From positions 1-55,496 of the forward strand of contig JAFRSD010000030.1 in the NCBI GenBank assembly GCA_017427775.1: a DNA stretch of 55,496 nt, in the 5' to 3' direction. The stretch's first letter is position 1. Each line of letters begins with the position of its first letter. Source of the stretch: Lachnospiraceae bacterium. GTDB lineage: Bacteria; Bacillota; Clostridia; Lachnospirales; Lachnospiraceae. The position numbers and the translations under genes were made by a program. Under the pieces are notes generated by a model. That model ran no database searches. It was not told the DNA's origin and saw nothing but the letters and a program-made list of their open reading frames with translations. Below are positions 46,226 to 54,018 of the stretch, piece after piece.

Positions 46226-46618
46226 ATGCAGGAGGTTTACGATTTTTTGAAGGCATGCGGGACCTACTATCTCGCAACGGTTGAAGGGGATCAGCCGAGA
46301 GTACGTCCGTTCGGAACGGTGGACCTTTTCGAAGGAAAGCTTTACATCCAGACCGGAAAGATCAAGCCCGTTTCCAAACAGCTTCATGAAAACCCGAAGG
46401 CGGAAATCTGCGGGTTCATGAACGGACAGTGGATCAGGGTTGCCGGCAAGCTGATCGCGGATGACCGCAGGGAAGCAAAGGCGCATATGTTAGATGCTTA
46501 TCCGCAGCTTCGCGGCATGTACAATGAGGACGACGGAAACACCGAAGTGTTCTATTTTGACGGCGGTACCGCGACGATCGCTTCGTTCGGCGGAGCACCG
46601 AAGGTTATAGAGTTTTAG
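46226..46618 (+). CDS. Pyridoxamine 5'-phosphate oxidase family (flavin-binding) protein
   Basis: 130 residues, a split-barrel flavoprotein fold. The core TYYLATVEGDQPRVRPFGTV and the middle ICGFMNGQWIRVAGKLI are the family pattern. Small members like this usually bind FMN or F420-like flavins but are rarely true PNP oxidases, so the reaction is open. GGAGG lies six bases before the ATG. It is 19 bases after the membrane gene and is followed by a hairpin. Confidence 0.85.
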   Translation: MQEVYDFLKACGTYYLATVEGDQPRVRPFGTVDLFEGKLYIQTGKIKPVSKQLHENPKAEICGFMNGQWIRVAGKLIADDRREAKAHMLDAYPQLRGMYNEDDGNTEVFYFDGGTATIASFGGAPKVIEF

Positions 46619-46623
46619 AAAAC

Positions 46624-46655
46624 CGGGGAATCTCAGAAGGGATTCCCCGATTTCG
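46624..46655 (+). terminator. Hairpin terminator after the PNPOx-like gene
   Basis: CGGGGAATC pairs with GATTCCCCG, loop of about eight, then ATTTCGACTTT. The T-tract is short, so it is moderate. Confidence 0.55.
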
Positions 46656-46687
46656 ACTTTTCAAAGCGTGATAAAGAGAGGAACAGA

Positions 46688-48286
46688 ATGATGATAAACC
46701 CGATTACGAGAGCCGATTATCCCGATCCGGACATTATCCGCGTCGGGGATACCTTTTACATGATCAGTACGACAATGTATTTCTTCCCGGGCGGGGAGAT
46801 CCTCCGTTCCTACGACCTCGTGCACTGGGAGATCGCGGCGAGAATATTCGATGCGATCGACGGAACGCCGGCGGAGCACCTGACGGACGGGGCAAATGCC
46901 TACGGCAAAGGCATGTGGGCAGCGTCTCTTCGGTACCACAACGGCAGGTTTTACGTCGTATTTGTCTCACACGGACAGGAAAATACGCATCTCTTTACGG
47001 CGGAGAAGGTTGACGGACCGTGGGAGCATCATGTGATCCGCGGCTATTTCCATGACTGCTCGCTGTTGTTCGACGATGACGGCCGCATATTCTTAACTTC
47101 GGGCAATATGCAGATTCATCTGACCGAGCTTTCCGAGGATCTTTCCGGTCCGAAACCGGGCGGCATCGATACGGTGATTGTTAAGGACAATCCGGAAAAG
47201 GTGTTCCTCGGGTACGAGGGTTCCCATTTTTATAAGATCAACGGACGGTACTATCTGACGCTGATCCACTGGCCGAAATCGGTTTCGAGACGGACGGAGG
47301 CGGTATTTACCGCGGACCGCGTCGAAGGGCCGTATGTCGGAAGGGACGTCTGCTGGGACGACATGGGTTACCACGGGCAGGGCGTTGCACAGGGCGGCAT
47401 CGTTGATACGCCGGACGGAAGGTGGTATTCGGTGATGTTTCGCGATTCCGGCGCGGTCGGACGCATTCCCGTTCTTGTTCCGTTTCATTTTGCGGCAGAC
47501 TGCCGGGACGGTTTCACGGACGGACTGACCGGAGAGCCGTGTGTCTTTGAGGCAGCGGATGCCGGAGCGGAATTCCCCGTCTTCGGCGAGGACGGCCGCA
47601 TTCCCGAATCGTTTGATACGCCGGACCTTCGGCCGGGGTATGTTTATGAGCCGCTGTTTACTTCCGATGATTTTGCTTACGCGGGAGAAACACGGTCGAA
47701 GCTGAAGCCGCAATGGCAGTGGAATCACATCCCGGTCGAGTCGGATTGGAGAATTGCCCGGAACGACGGACTTGCGGTCAGAACCGGACGTACGGACACG
47801 AATCTCGTGCAGGCACGAAATGTGCTGACGCAGCGCATGCGTTATCCGAAATGCGCGGCGGAGGTAACGGTTGACGCGACGTTTATCAAGGAAGGCGATT
47901 ACGCCGGGCTTTGCGCACACCAGGGATGCTACGGAATGATCGCGGTAACGAAGAGAGACGGCGGCTATGAGGTTGTACGTCTTGTACGGCCGCATCCCGT
48001 GCAGGGATTCGGGATCGGAAGCAATGACAACGAACCGGGCGTGATCACGGACAGGATTGCGGTTGACGGCCCGGTTGTGAAGTTGCGGCTGGAAGCGGAC
48101 TTTACCGATATGGCGGATACGGCAAAGTTCTTCTATGAAAATGACGGTGCTTTTATTGCCCTGGGGGCGGAGCATAAGCTTGCCTTCCGGCTTGATCACT
48201 TTACCGGCGCGCGATTCGGACTTGCCTATTTCGCCGAAAAGGAAGCCGGCGGAACGGTGATATTCAGAAAATTCCGGTACGAATAA
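46688..48286 (+). CDS. Glycoside hydrolase family 43 protein
   Basis: 532 residues, probably a beta-xylosidase or arabinofuranosidase. A five-blade propeller domain (about 1-305) has the catalytic base in DYPDPDIIRVGDTFY, the pKa-tuning Asp likely in HDCSLLFDDDG, and the general acid likely the Glu in YEGSHFYKINGRYYL. A beta-sandwich accessory domain (about 320-532) completes it, as in GH43 xylosidases. There is no signal peptide, so it would act on imported oligosaccharides. GAGAGG precedes two in-frame ATGs (46688 and 46691). It is 8 kb from the CE15-like gene, so a shared hemicellulose role is possible. Confidence 0.87.
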   Translation: MMINPITRADYPDPDIIRVGDTFYMISTTMYFFPGGEILRSYDLVHWEIAARIFDAIDGTPAEHLTDGANAYGKGMWAASLRYHNGRFYVVFVSHGQENTHLFTAEKVDGPWEHHVIRGYFHDCSLLFDDDGRIFLTSGNMQIHLTELSEDLSGPKPGGIDTVIVKDNPEKVFLGYEGSHFYKINGRYYLTLIHWPKSVSRRTEAVFTADRVEGPYVGRDVCWDDMGYHGQGVAQGGIVDTPDGRWYSVMFRDSGAVGRIPVLVPFHFAADCRDGFTDGLTGEPCVFEAADAGAEFPVFGEDGRIPESFDTPDLRPGYVYEPLFTSDDFAYAGETRSKLKPQWQWNHIPVESDWRIARNDGLAVRTGRTDTNLVQARNVLTQRMRYPKCAAEVTVDATFIKEGDYAGLCAHQGCYGMIAVTKRDGGYEVVRLVRPHPVQGFGIGSNDNEPGVITDRIAVDGPVVKLRLEADFTDMADTAKFFYENDGAFIALGAEHKLAFRLDHFTGARFGLAYFAEKEAGGTVIFRKFRYE

Positions 48287-48349
48287 TGTGCATTTCGCGG
48301 ACGCGAAGCGGTTCTTCGGACCGAAACAAATGCAGGAGGGAGAACGAAA

Positions 48350-49324
48350 ATGGAACTATGGGACGCTTATGACAGCCGCTTTCGAAAGATTCCGGGCGTA
48401 ACGCTCGTTCGCGGCGAAGAGGAGCAGATGAAACCGGACGTGTACCATCTTGTCTGCGACATTCTGGTGCGCCATCAGGACGGAACATACCTTCTTATGC
48501 AGCGTGACGCGCGCAAGACTTGCCCGCTCATGTGGGAGGCCTCGGCAGGCGGTTCGGCACTGCAGGGTGAGACGGCACTTCAAAGTGCGATCCGTGAGCT
48601 GCGTGAGGAAACGGGCATCGTATGCGAGGACCTGAAAGAGGTCGGAAGTGTTGTGAATCCGAAGACGCATTCGATCTATGTATGTTTTCTCTGCGAGACG
48701 GACTGGGATAAGGACGCGATCACGTTACAGGAAGGCGAAACGATCGCATTTGCCTGGGTAAGCCGCGAGAAGCTGCTTTCCATGGGACCGGAGGAGCTGA
48801 TGACGTACCGGATGCAGAGCTTTCTTCCCGAACTTCACAGGAAGGATGTCACGCTTCCGTGCGGGGACGGCTTCGTGTCAATCCGTGTCGGCGCCATTAT
48901 CATGCGGGACGGAAAGTTCCTTATGGTCGGCAATGACCGGGCGGATTACCTGTATTCGGTCGGCGGACGCATCCAGTTCGGGGAAACCGCGGAGGAAGCG
49001 GTTGTCCGTGAGGTCATGGAGGAAACCGGCGTGAAGATGGAAGTCGACCGCCTCGGTTTTATTCACGAGAATTACTTCCGCGGAGACGCGCCGAAGAACT
49101 TCGGAAAGCTGATCTATGAGATTTCGTATTTCTTTTACATGAAGGTGCCGGATGACTTTGCTCTGTTAAGCGACGATTTCGTCGAAGGCGAGTCGATGGA
49201 GCATCTCACATGGGCGACGGTCGATGACAAGAGAAAAATCTATCCCGAATTCTTCCGGGAGGAACTCCGGCATCCGGAGCAGGCGCTGAAGCATTTTGTG
49301 ACGGACGAACGCAAGGACAGGTAG
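48350..49324 (+). CDS. Tandem Nudix hydrolase
   Basis: 324 residues with two complete Nudix boxes. The first (about 65-90, GGSALQGETALQSAIRELRE then ETGI) lies in an IPP-isomerase-like Nudix domain. The second (about 205-230, GGRIQFGETAEEAVVREVME then ETGV) lies in a separate domain. Both boxes keep the metal-binding REx2EE pattern, so both are likely active on nucleoside diphosphate-linked substrates. GGAGGG lies about eight bases before the ATG. Such fusions are uncommon and the substrates are unknown. Confidence 0.88.
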   Translation: MELWDAYDSRFRKIPGVTLVRGEEEQMKPDVYHLVCDILVRHQDGTYLLMQRDARKTCPLMWEASAGGSALQGETALQSAIRELREETGIVCEDLKEVGSVVNPKTHSIYVCFLCETDWDKDAITLQEGETIAFAWVSREKLLSMGPEELMTYRMQSFLPELHRKDVTLPCGDGFVSIRVGAIIMRDGKFLMVGNDRADYLYSVGGRIQFGETAEEAVVREVMEETGVKMEVDRLGFIHENYFRGDAPKNFGKLIYEISYFFYMKVPDDFALLSDDFVEGESMEHLTWATVDDKRKIYPEFFREELRHPEQALKHFVTDERKDR

Positions 49325-49328
49325 CCTA

Positions 49329-49357
49329 TTGACATTTTCCGTATTATTCGCTAAACT
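49329..49357 (+). promoter_or_regulatory. SCIFF peptide promoter
   Basis: A perfect TTGACA (49329-49334), 17 bases, then TAAACT (49352-49357), 52 bases before the precursor start codon. Confidence 0.75.
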
Positions 49358-49408
49358 GAACGCAGAGTTACGTATACTTGATAACAGGTACGGAAACAGG
49401 AGGATTTT

Positions 49409-49561
49409 ATGAAGACGAAACATATTAAGACGGTTAAGACCCGTAATCTTTGCGAAAGCGCTAAGAAGGGCGGCTGCGGTGAGTGCCAGACTTCCTGCCA
49501 GTCCGCATGTAAGACGAGCTGCGGTATTGCAAACCAGAAGTGCGAGAAGAGCAGCAACTAA
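49409..49561 (+). CDS. SCIFF ranthipeptide precursor (seven cysteines)
   Basis: A 50-residue precursor below usual ORF length cut-offs. It has the SCIFF family layout: a basic leader KHIKTVKTRNL, then GGCGECQTSCQSACKTSC and a final cysteine at 45. The six family cysteines are at 23, 26, 30, 34, 38 and 45. An extra cysteine at 15 gives seven. In this family a radical SAM maturase makes thioether links from cysteine to alpha-carbons of other residues. AGGAGG is five bases before the ATG. The maturase gene follows, after a strong terminator. Confidence 0.93.
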   Translation: MKTKHIKTVKTRNLCESAKKGGCGECQTSCQSACKTSCGIANQKCEKSSN

Positions 49562-49586
49562 TTGAAGAGTAAGTCTTTACAGGTAA

Positions 49587-49616
49587 AAATATCGCCCCTG
49601 AGGGCGATATTTTTTT
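49587..49616 (+). terminator. Strong terminator between SCIFF precursor and maturase
   Basis: Eleven perfect pairs (AAATATCGCCC with GGGCGATATTT), loop CTGA, then a T-tract. It probably makes the precursor far more abundant than the enzyme. Confidence 0.9.
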
Positions 49617-49707
49617 CGGGATCGAACGGGCAGCGCCGCAGGGTGTTCCGCACTACTTCGGAGCGGGTTTTGCGGACGCTGTTCCATGACGGTTAGGAGG
49701 AATCTTT

Positions 49708-51075
49708 TTGATACATCAATATAAGCTCGGCGGGCATGATATCGTGATCGATGTCTGCTCGGGAGCCATACATGAAACCGACGACGTGACCTATGATCTG
49801 ATCGCGAAGTATAAGAGCACCGCGAAGGACGAACTGATCGCGGAGCTCGCGAAGGAATATAATCTTCCCGAGGACGAGGTCGCTGAGATCTATGACGATA
49901 TCGCGGAGCTCGAGAAGGACGGGCAGCTCTTTGCGCCGGACACATTTGCCCCGATGGCGGGCGAACTGAAGGCAAGAACGAGCGGCGTTATCAAGGCATT
50001 GTGTCTGCATGTCGCGCATTCCTGCAATCTCAATTGCTCATACTGTTTCGCGAGCCAGGGACGGTTCCACGGCGACCGCGCGTTGATGAGTCTCGAGACC
50101 GGCAAGCGCGCGATTGACTTTTTGATCGAGAATTCCGGGACGCGCCGGAATCTTGAGGTGGATTTCTTCGGCGGCGAACCCCTTCTCAACTGGGATGTGG
50201 TGAAGGAGATCGTTGCTTACGCAAGAAGCATCGAGAAGGAGAAGAAGAAAAACTTCCGTTTCACGCTGACGACCAACGGCATGCTGATTGATGACGACGT
50301 TATCGCATTTGCCAACAAGGAGATGCACAACGTCGTATTAAGCCTGGACGGGCGGAAGGAAGTGCACGACCGTTTCCGCAAGGACTATGCCGGAAAGGGC
50401 AGCTACGACGTGATCGTGCCGAAGTTTCAGAAGCTTGTTGCGGCGCGCGAAGGAAAAGGATACTACATCCGCGGAACTTTCACGCACGCCAATCCGGATT
50501 TTCTTGAGGACATCAAAACAATGCTGGATCTCGGCTTTACCGAGCTGAGCATGGAGCCGGTCGTATGTGCGCCCGGGGATCCGATGGCGCTCACGGAAGC
50601 CGATATACCGGTTGTTATGGACCAGTACGAAAAGCTTGCCGAACTGATGCTTACGAGGACAAAGGAAGGCCGGCCGTTCACGTTCTACCATTACATGATC
50701 GACCTCGAGGGCGGGCCGTGCATTTATAAGAGGATCAGCGGTTGCGGTTCGGGAACGGAATATATGGCAGTAACGCCTTGGGGAGACCTGTATCCCTGTC
50801 ACCAGTTCGTCGGCGAGGATGCGTTTAAACTCGGCGATATCCGGAACGGTGTGACCAATACGGAGAAGCAGGGCGAATTCATGGCATGCAACGTATATGC
50901 GCGGGAAGAATGCCGGGATTGCTGGGCAAGACTTTTCTGCGCGGGCGGCTGCGCGGCCAACGCGTACCATGCGACAGGCTCGGTGCGCGGCGTCTACAAG
51001 GCCGGTTGCGAGCTGTTTAAAAAGAGGCTCGAATGCGCGATCATGGTAAAGATCGCTGAGCAGGAAGAGGAATAG
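49708..51075 (+). CDS. SCIFF maturase (radical SAM, SPASM domain)
   Basis: 455 residues. It begins with an N-terminal peptide-recognition (RRE-like) region, MIHQYKLGGHDIVIDVCSG. The radical SAM cluster motif CNLNCSYC lies near residue 110, and the auxiliary clusters sit in the C-terminal SPASM region around CHQFVGED and CRDCWARLFCAGGCAANAYH. It forms thioether crosslinks in the neighbouring peptide. The start is TTG with AGGAGG seven bases upstream. Pairing with the precursor gene makes the assignment firm. Confidence 0.93.
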   Translation: MIHQYKLGGHDIVIDVCSGAIHETDDVTYDLIAKYKSTAKDELIAELAKEYNLPEDEVAEIYDDIAELEKDGQLFAPDTFAPMAGELKARTSGVIKALCLHVAHSCNLNCSYCFASQGRFHGDRALMSLETGKRAIDFLIENSGTRRNLEVDFFGGEPLLNWDVVKEIVAYARSIEKEKKKNFRFTLTTNGMLIDDDVIAFANKEMHNVVLSLDGRKEVHDRFRKDYAGKGSYDVIVPKFQKLVAAREGKGYYIRGTFTHANPDFLEDIKTMLDLGFTELSMEPVVCAPGDPMALTEADIPVVMDQYEKLAELMLTRTKEGRPFTFYHYMIDLEGGPCIYKRISGCGSGTEYMAVTPWGDLYPCHQFVGEDAFKLGDIRNGVTNTEKQGEFMACNVYAREECRDCWARLFCAGGCAANAYHATGSVRGVYKAGCELFKKRLECAIMVKIAEQEEE

Positions 51076-51147
51076 AAAAGAGGGGGTTTCCGGTGCTGCG
51101 GCAGGCACGGTACCGGAACGGGGATATGCCTGCAAGAGGAGAGGGGT

Positions 51148-52548
51148 ATGAATACACCGATTTATGATTTTGTTGAGGCTTATAAGGAGAGCAATCCCGT
51201 AAGACTTCATATGCCGGGGCATAAAGGCGTGCCCGGCGTACTCGGCGCAGAGCCGTACGATATCACGGAGATTGACGGCGCGGACGTACTGTCGCAGGCG
51301 TGCGGCATTATCGCGGAGAGCGAGGCCAATGCCGGCGAACTGTTCGGCTGCCGCACGTTCTATTCGACCGAAGGGTCGTCCTTATGTATCCGTACAATGG
51401 TATTTCTCGCAAAGAAATTTGCCATCCGGTGCGGGCTGAAGCCGTTCATCCTTGCGGCGAGAAATGTGCACCGTTCCTTTGTTGACGCGGTGGCCCTGCT
51501 CGATGTTGATGTTGAGTGGATCATGCCGCGCGCGGACGATTCCTATGAAAGCTGCAGCGTGACAGGCGAAGAACTCGGCGAAATCATTGACAGTTACCGC
51601 GCACAGGGCCGGATGCCAGTGGCGGTTTACGTGACGAGCCCCGATTATCTCGGAAACCTTGCCGACATTTCCGCGCTTGCGGATGCCTGTCACAGCAGAC
51701 GCTGTCTTCTCATGGTTGACAATGCCCACGGCGCGTATCTCCGTTTCCTTGCGGAATCGGCGCACCCGATCGATCTCGGCGCCGACGTGTGCTGCGATTC
51801 GGCGCACAAGACGCTGCCGGTGCTGACGGGCGGCGCGTATCTGCATATCTCCCGCGGCGTGGCACCGTTTTTAATGGATTATGTCGGAAGGGCGATGGCG
51901 CTGTTCTCAACCACAAGCCCTTCATATCTCATTCTGCAGTCGCTTGACCTCTGCAATGCTTACCTGGCGGAGGCCGGCGCGGCATTTGAGCAGGCAGCGG
52001 TCCGGACGGACAAGCTCCGTGCCGCGCTGATGGTTGCCGGATATAAGACGGTCGGAGACGAAAGGCTTAAGATTACTTTGGCGGCAGGCGAGGCGTTTGC
52101 CGACGGCGAATGGCTTGCGGAGCAGCTCAGCGCGGAAGGCATTATCGTTGAGTATTATGATTATAAACATGTTGTCATGATGTTCTCTCCGAAGACGACC
52201 GAAGCGGAATATGAAAAGGTCCGTGAGGTGCTGATCGGTCTGGCCGGCAAGCTTCCCGGAAGGGCGCCGGAGGAGACCGGCGTAACCGGCGAGGAAGGGA
52301 ACGAAGAAGCGTCCGGCGGAATTGCCGGCGAGGTTCGCGTTCCCGCTCCCGAACGCGCCATGACGCCTGCGGAAGCAATCCTTGCGGAGAGCGAATATGT
52401 CGATGCCCGCGACTGTGCCGGACGGATCCTTGCGGAGCCGCTTGTAAGCATGCCGCCCTGCGTTCCGGTGTACATGTGCGGCGAGGTACTTGATGCCGAA
52501 GCACGCAAATACATCCGCGGAAGCGTCCGCGTCGTTGTTCGAAAATAA
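51148..52548 (+). CDS. Orn/Lys/Arg decarboxylase family PLP enzyme
   Basis: 466 residues, a fold type I PLP enzyme. MPGHKG near residue 22, the PLP-contacting aspartate D191 in VDNAHGAYL, and the Schiff-base lysine K221 in DSAHKTLPVLTGGAY are typical of aspartate-racemase-like lysine, ornithine and arginine decarboxylases. It is the short form and the C-terminal domain is reduced. A Glu/Gly-rich insert lies about residues 370-405. AGGAGAGGGG precedes the ATG. The exact substrate is unknown; it follows the SCIFF maturase. Confidence 0.86.
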   Translation: MNTPIYDFVEAYKESNPVRLHMPGHKGVPGVLGAEPYDITEIDGADVLSQACGIIAESEANAGELFGCRTFYSTEGSSLCIRTMVFLAKKFAIRCGLKPFILAARNVHRSFVDAVALLDVDVEWIMPRADDSYESCSVTGEELGEIIDSYRAQGRMPVAVYVTSPDYLGNLADISALADACHSRRCLLMVDNAHGAYLRFLAESAHPIDLGADVCCDSAHKTLPVLTGGAYLHISRGVAPFLMDYVGRAMALFSTTSPSYLILQSLDLCNAYLAEAGAAFEQAAVRTDKLRAALMVAGYKTVGDERLKITLAAGEAFADGEWLAEQLSAEGIIVEYYDYKHVVMMFSPKTTEAEYEKVREVLIGLAGKLPGRAPEETGVTGEEGNEEASGGIAGEVRVPAPERAMTPAEAILAESEYVDARDCAGRILAEPLVSMPPCVPVYMCGEVLDAEARKYIRGSVRVVVRK

Positions 52549-52566
52549 ATCAAATCAAACGTTTTT

Positions 52567-52588
52567 TTAATCTTTCCTTAATCTTTCC
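52567..52588 (+). promoter_or_regulatory. Perfect 11-bp tandem repeat, probable response-regulator operator
   Basis: TTAATCTTTCC occurs twice in exact tandem (52567-52577 and 52578-52588). A period of 11 is one helical turn and is the standard spacing for OmpR-family dimers. The repeat ends five bases before the -35 element, the place expected for an activator. The response regulator encoded downstream is the natural candidate. Confidence 0.7.
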
Positions 52589-52592
52589 CACA

Positions 52593-52620
52593 TTGTCATT
52601 TCATCTTGCCTTGGTAACAT
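52593..52620 (+). promoter_or_regulatory. Promoter of the DUF4342-regulator-kinase operon
   Basis: TTGTCA (52593-52598), 16 bases, then TAACAT (52615-52620). The weak -10 suits an activator-dependent promoter. Confidence 0.6.
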
Positions 52621-52671
52621 AAAGCCATCGAAAGCACAAATGAAGTGCAAGGAAAGAAAGGAAACAGGATC

Positions 52672-53229
52672 ATGAATATGACGAAAGAAGAAAAGATTAC
52701 AAAGATTTGTGAGAAGGTTATGGTAACGAGAGAAGAGGCCGAGGCTGCACTGAATGCCTGCGGCGAAGACATCCTCGATGCCGTATTGTACCTGGAAGCA
52801 AGCGGACGCCTTCGTTCCCGTAAGGGCGTAGCATTTACCGAAGAGTACTACGATGAGCCGGTAAAGAGCGAGCCCGTTAAGCAGACACGTAAGAGCGAGT
52901 CGTTCGGAGAAGCGCTCGGCAGATTCTTCGGATTTGTCGTAAAGCTGATCAAAGCCGGCTGCGAGAACTGCCTTGACATCGAACGTCACGGCGAATCGAT
53001 TCTCCGCATCCCGTTGATCATCCCGGCGCTGCTCCTGATCCCCTGCTTCTGGCTTGAAGCAATTCTCCTGGTTGTCGGCCTGTTCTGTGAGTGCCACTAC
53101 TCTTTCAGCGGACCGGCGTTCAACAAAGACGACAAACTGAACCGTGCTGCCAGAAAGGCTTCTGAGCAGGCGGAACGGTGGAAAGCAGATTTTAACCGCG
53201 GTTACGATAACTACGAAGATAATCAGTAA
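52672..53229 (+). CDS. DUF4342-family protein with UBA-like N-terminus
   Basis: 185 residues. Residues about 6-45 form a UBA/TS-N-like helical bundle (KICEKVMVTREEAEAALNACGEDILDAVLYL). A charged linker follows, then the DUF4342 region (VKLIKAGCENCLDIERHGESILRIPLIIP) leading into hydrophobic segments about 120-145. A membrane-associated cytoplasmic protein is likely, function unknown. I start it at the ATG at 52672 (a second ATG is two codons on). It lies between the tandem operator and the regulator-kinase pair, so it is probably the main output of that system. Confidence 0.75.
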   Translation: MNMTKEEKITKICEKVMVTREEAEAALNACGEDILDAVLYLEASGRLRSRKGVAFTEEYYDEPVKSEPVKQTRKSESFGEALGRFFGFVVKLIKAGCENCLDIERHGESILRIPLIIPALLLIPCFWLEAILLVVGLFCECHYSFSGPAFNKDDKLNRAARKASEQAERWKADFNRGYDNYEDNQ

Positions 53230-53237
53230 GTGAGGAA

Positions 53238-53267
53238 AGGCCGGGTCTTCACCAGTCCCGGCCTCTT
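53238..53267 (+). terminator. Partial terminator between DUF4342 gene and response regulator
   Basis: GGCCGGG pairs with CCCGGCC, with inner CT/AG pairs, then CTCTTTC. It likely lowers expression of the regulator pair relative to the first gene. Confidence 0.6.
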
Positions 53268-53304
53268 TCGTACCGAAGCTGCGGTAGAACGGAAGGAATA
53301 AAGT

Positions 53305-53991
53305 ATGGCAGTACGCGTATTGATCGTGGAAGACGAAGAGCAGATTGCCCGTTTTACGGAGCTGGAGCTCAAACACGAAGGTTATGAGGTCGCAAAGGCG
53401 GCAGACGGAAGAACAGGACTCTCCATGGCGGAAGAGGGCGGATACGATATCATTTTATTAGATATCATGCTCCCCGGGCTGAACGGGCTCGAGGTACTCC
53501 GCAGGCTCAGAAAGACGTCGGAGGTTCCGGTGATCCTTCTTACGGCAAGAGACGCCGTAATGGATAAGGTGTCGGGGCTGGATTCGGGTGCAGACGACTA
53601 CGTGACGAAACCGTTTGCGATTGAAGAACTGCTGGCGCGTATCCGCGTGGCGCTGAAGAAGAAAGCTTCGGCCAAGCCGGCGGAGGAGGAATCGTGCCTT
53701 ACTTACGGCAAACTGAAGGTCAATCCGACCGCTTACAGCGTCACTTACGACGGAACGGCGATCGAGCTGTCGAAGCGCGAGTTTGACCTTCTGACCATCC
53801 TTTTACAAAACCGGAATATCGTCCTTTCCCGCGACACGCTTCTCGGAAAGGTGTGCGGTTATGACTATTTCGGCGAGACAAATGTGATAGACGTATATGT
53901 GCGCCACGTGCGCAGCAAGATCGACGAGCCGTACGGGATCAACATGATCCAGACCGTGCGGGGCGTAGGGTATGTGATCAAAGACGAGTAA
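53305..53991 (+). CDS. OmpR-family response regulator
   Basis: 228 residues. Receiver domain 1-120 with D53 (LLDIMLPGLNG), the acidic pair near E9-D10, and the KPF lysine. A winged-helix domain covers about 132-228 (LSKREFDLLTILLQ to TVRGVGYVI). The linker is short. It lies downstream of the tandem 11-bp repeat and immediately before its kinase. A GGAAGG precedes the ATG. Confidence 0.93.
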   Translation: MAVRVLIVEDEEQIARFTELELKHEGYEVAKAADGRTGLSMAEEGGYDIILLDIMLPGLNGLEVLRRLRKTSEVPVILLTARDAVMDKVSGLDSGADDYVTKPFAIEELLARIRVALKKKASAKPAEEESCLTYGKLKVNPTAYSVTYDGTAIELSKREFDLLTILLQNRNIVLSRDTLLGKVCGYDYFGETNVIDVYVRHVRSKIDEPYGINMIQTVRGVGYVIKDE

Positions 53992-54018
53992 CGCGCTTAG
54001 CCGCGTAAGGAGATAACT

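Noticed and set aside
47093-48199. 368-codon open frame antisense to the GH43 gene
   Set aside because: Composition is that of a shadow frame and the overlapping GH43 gene is clearly real.
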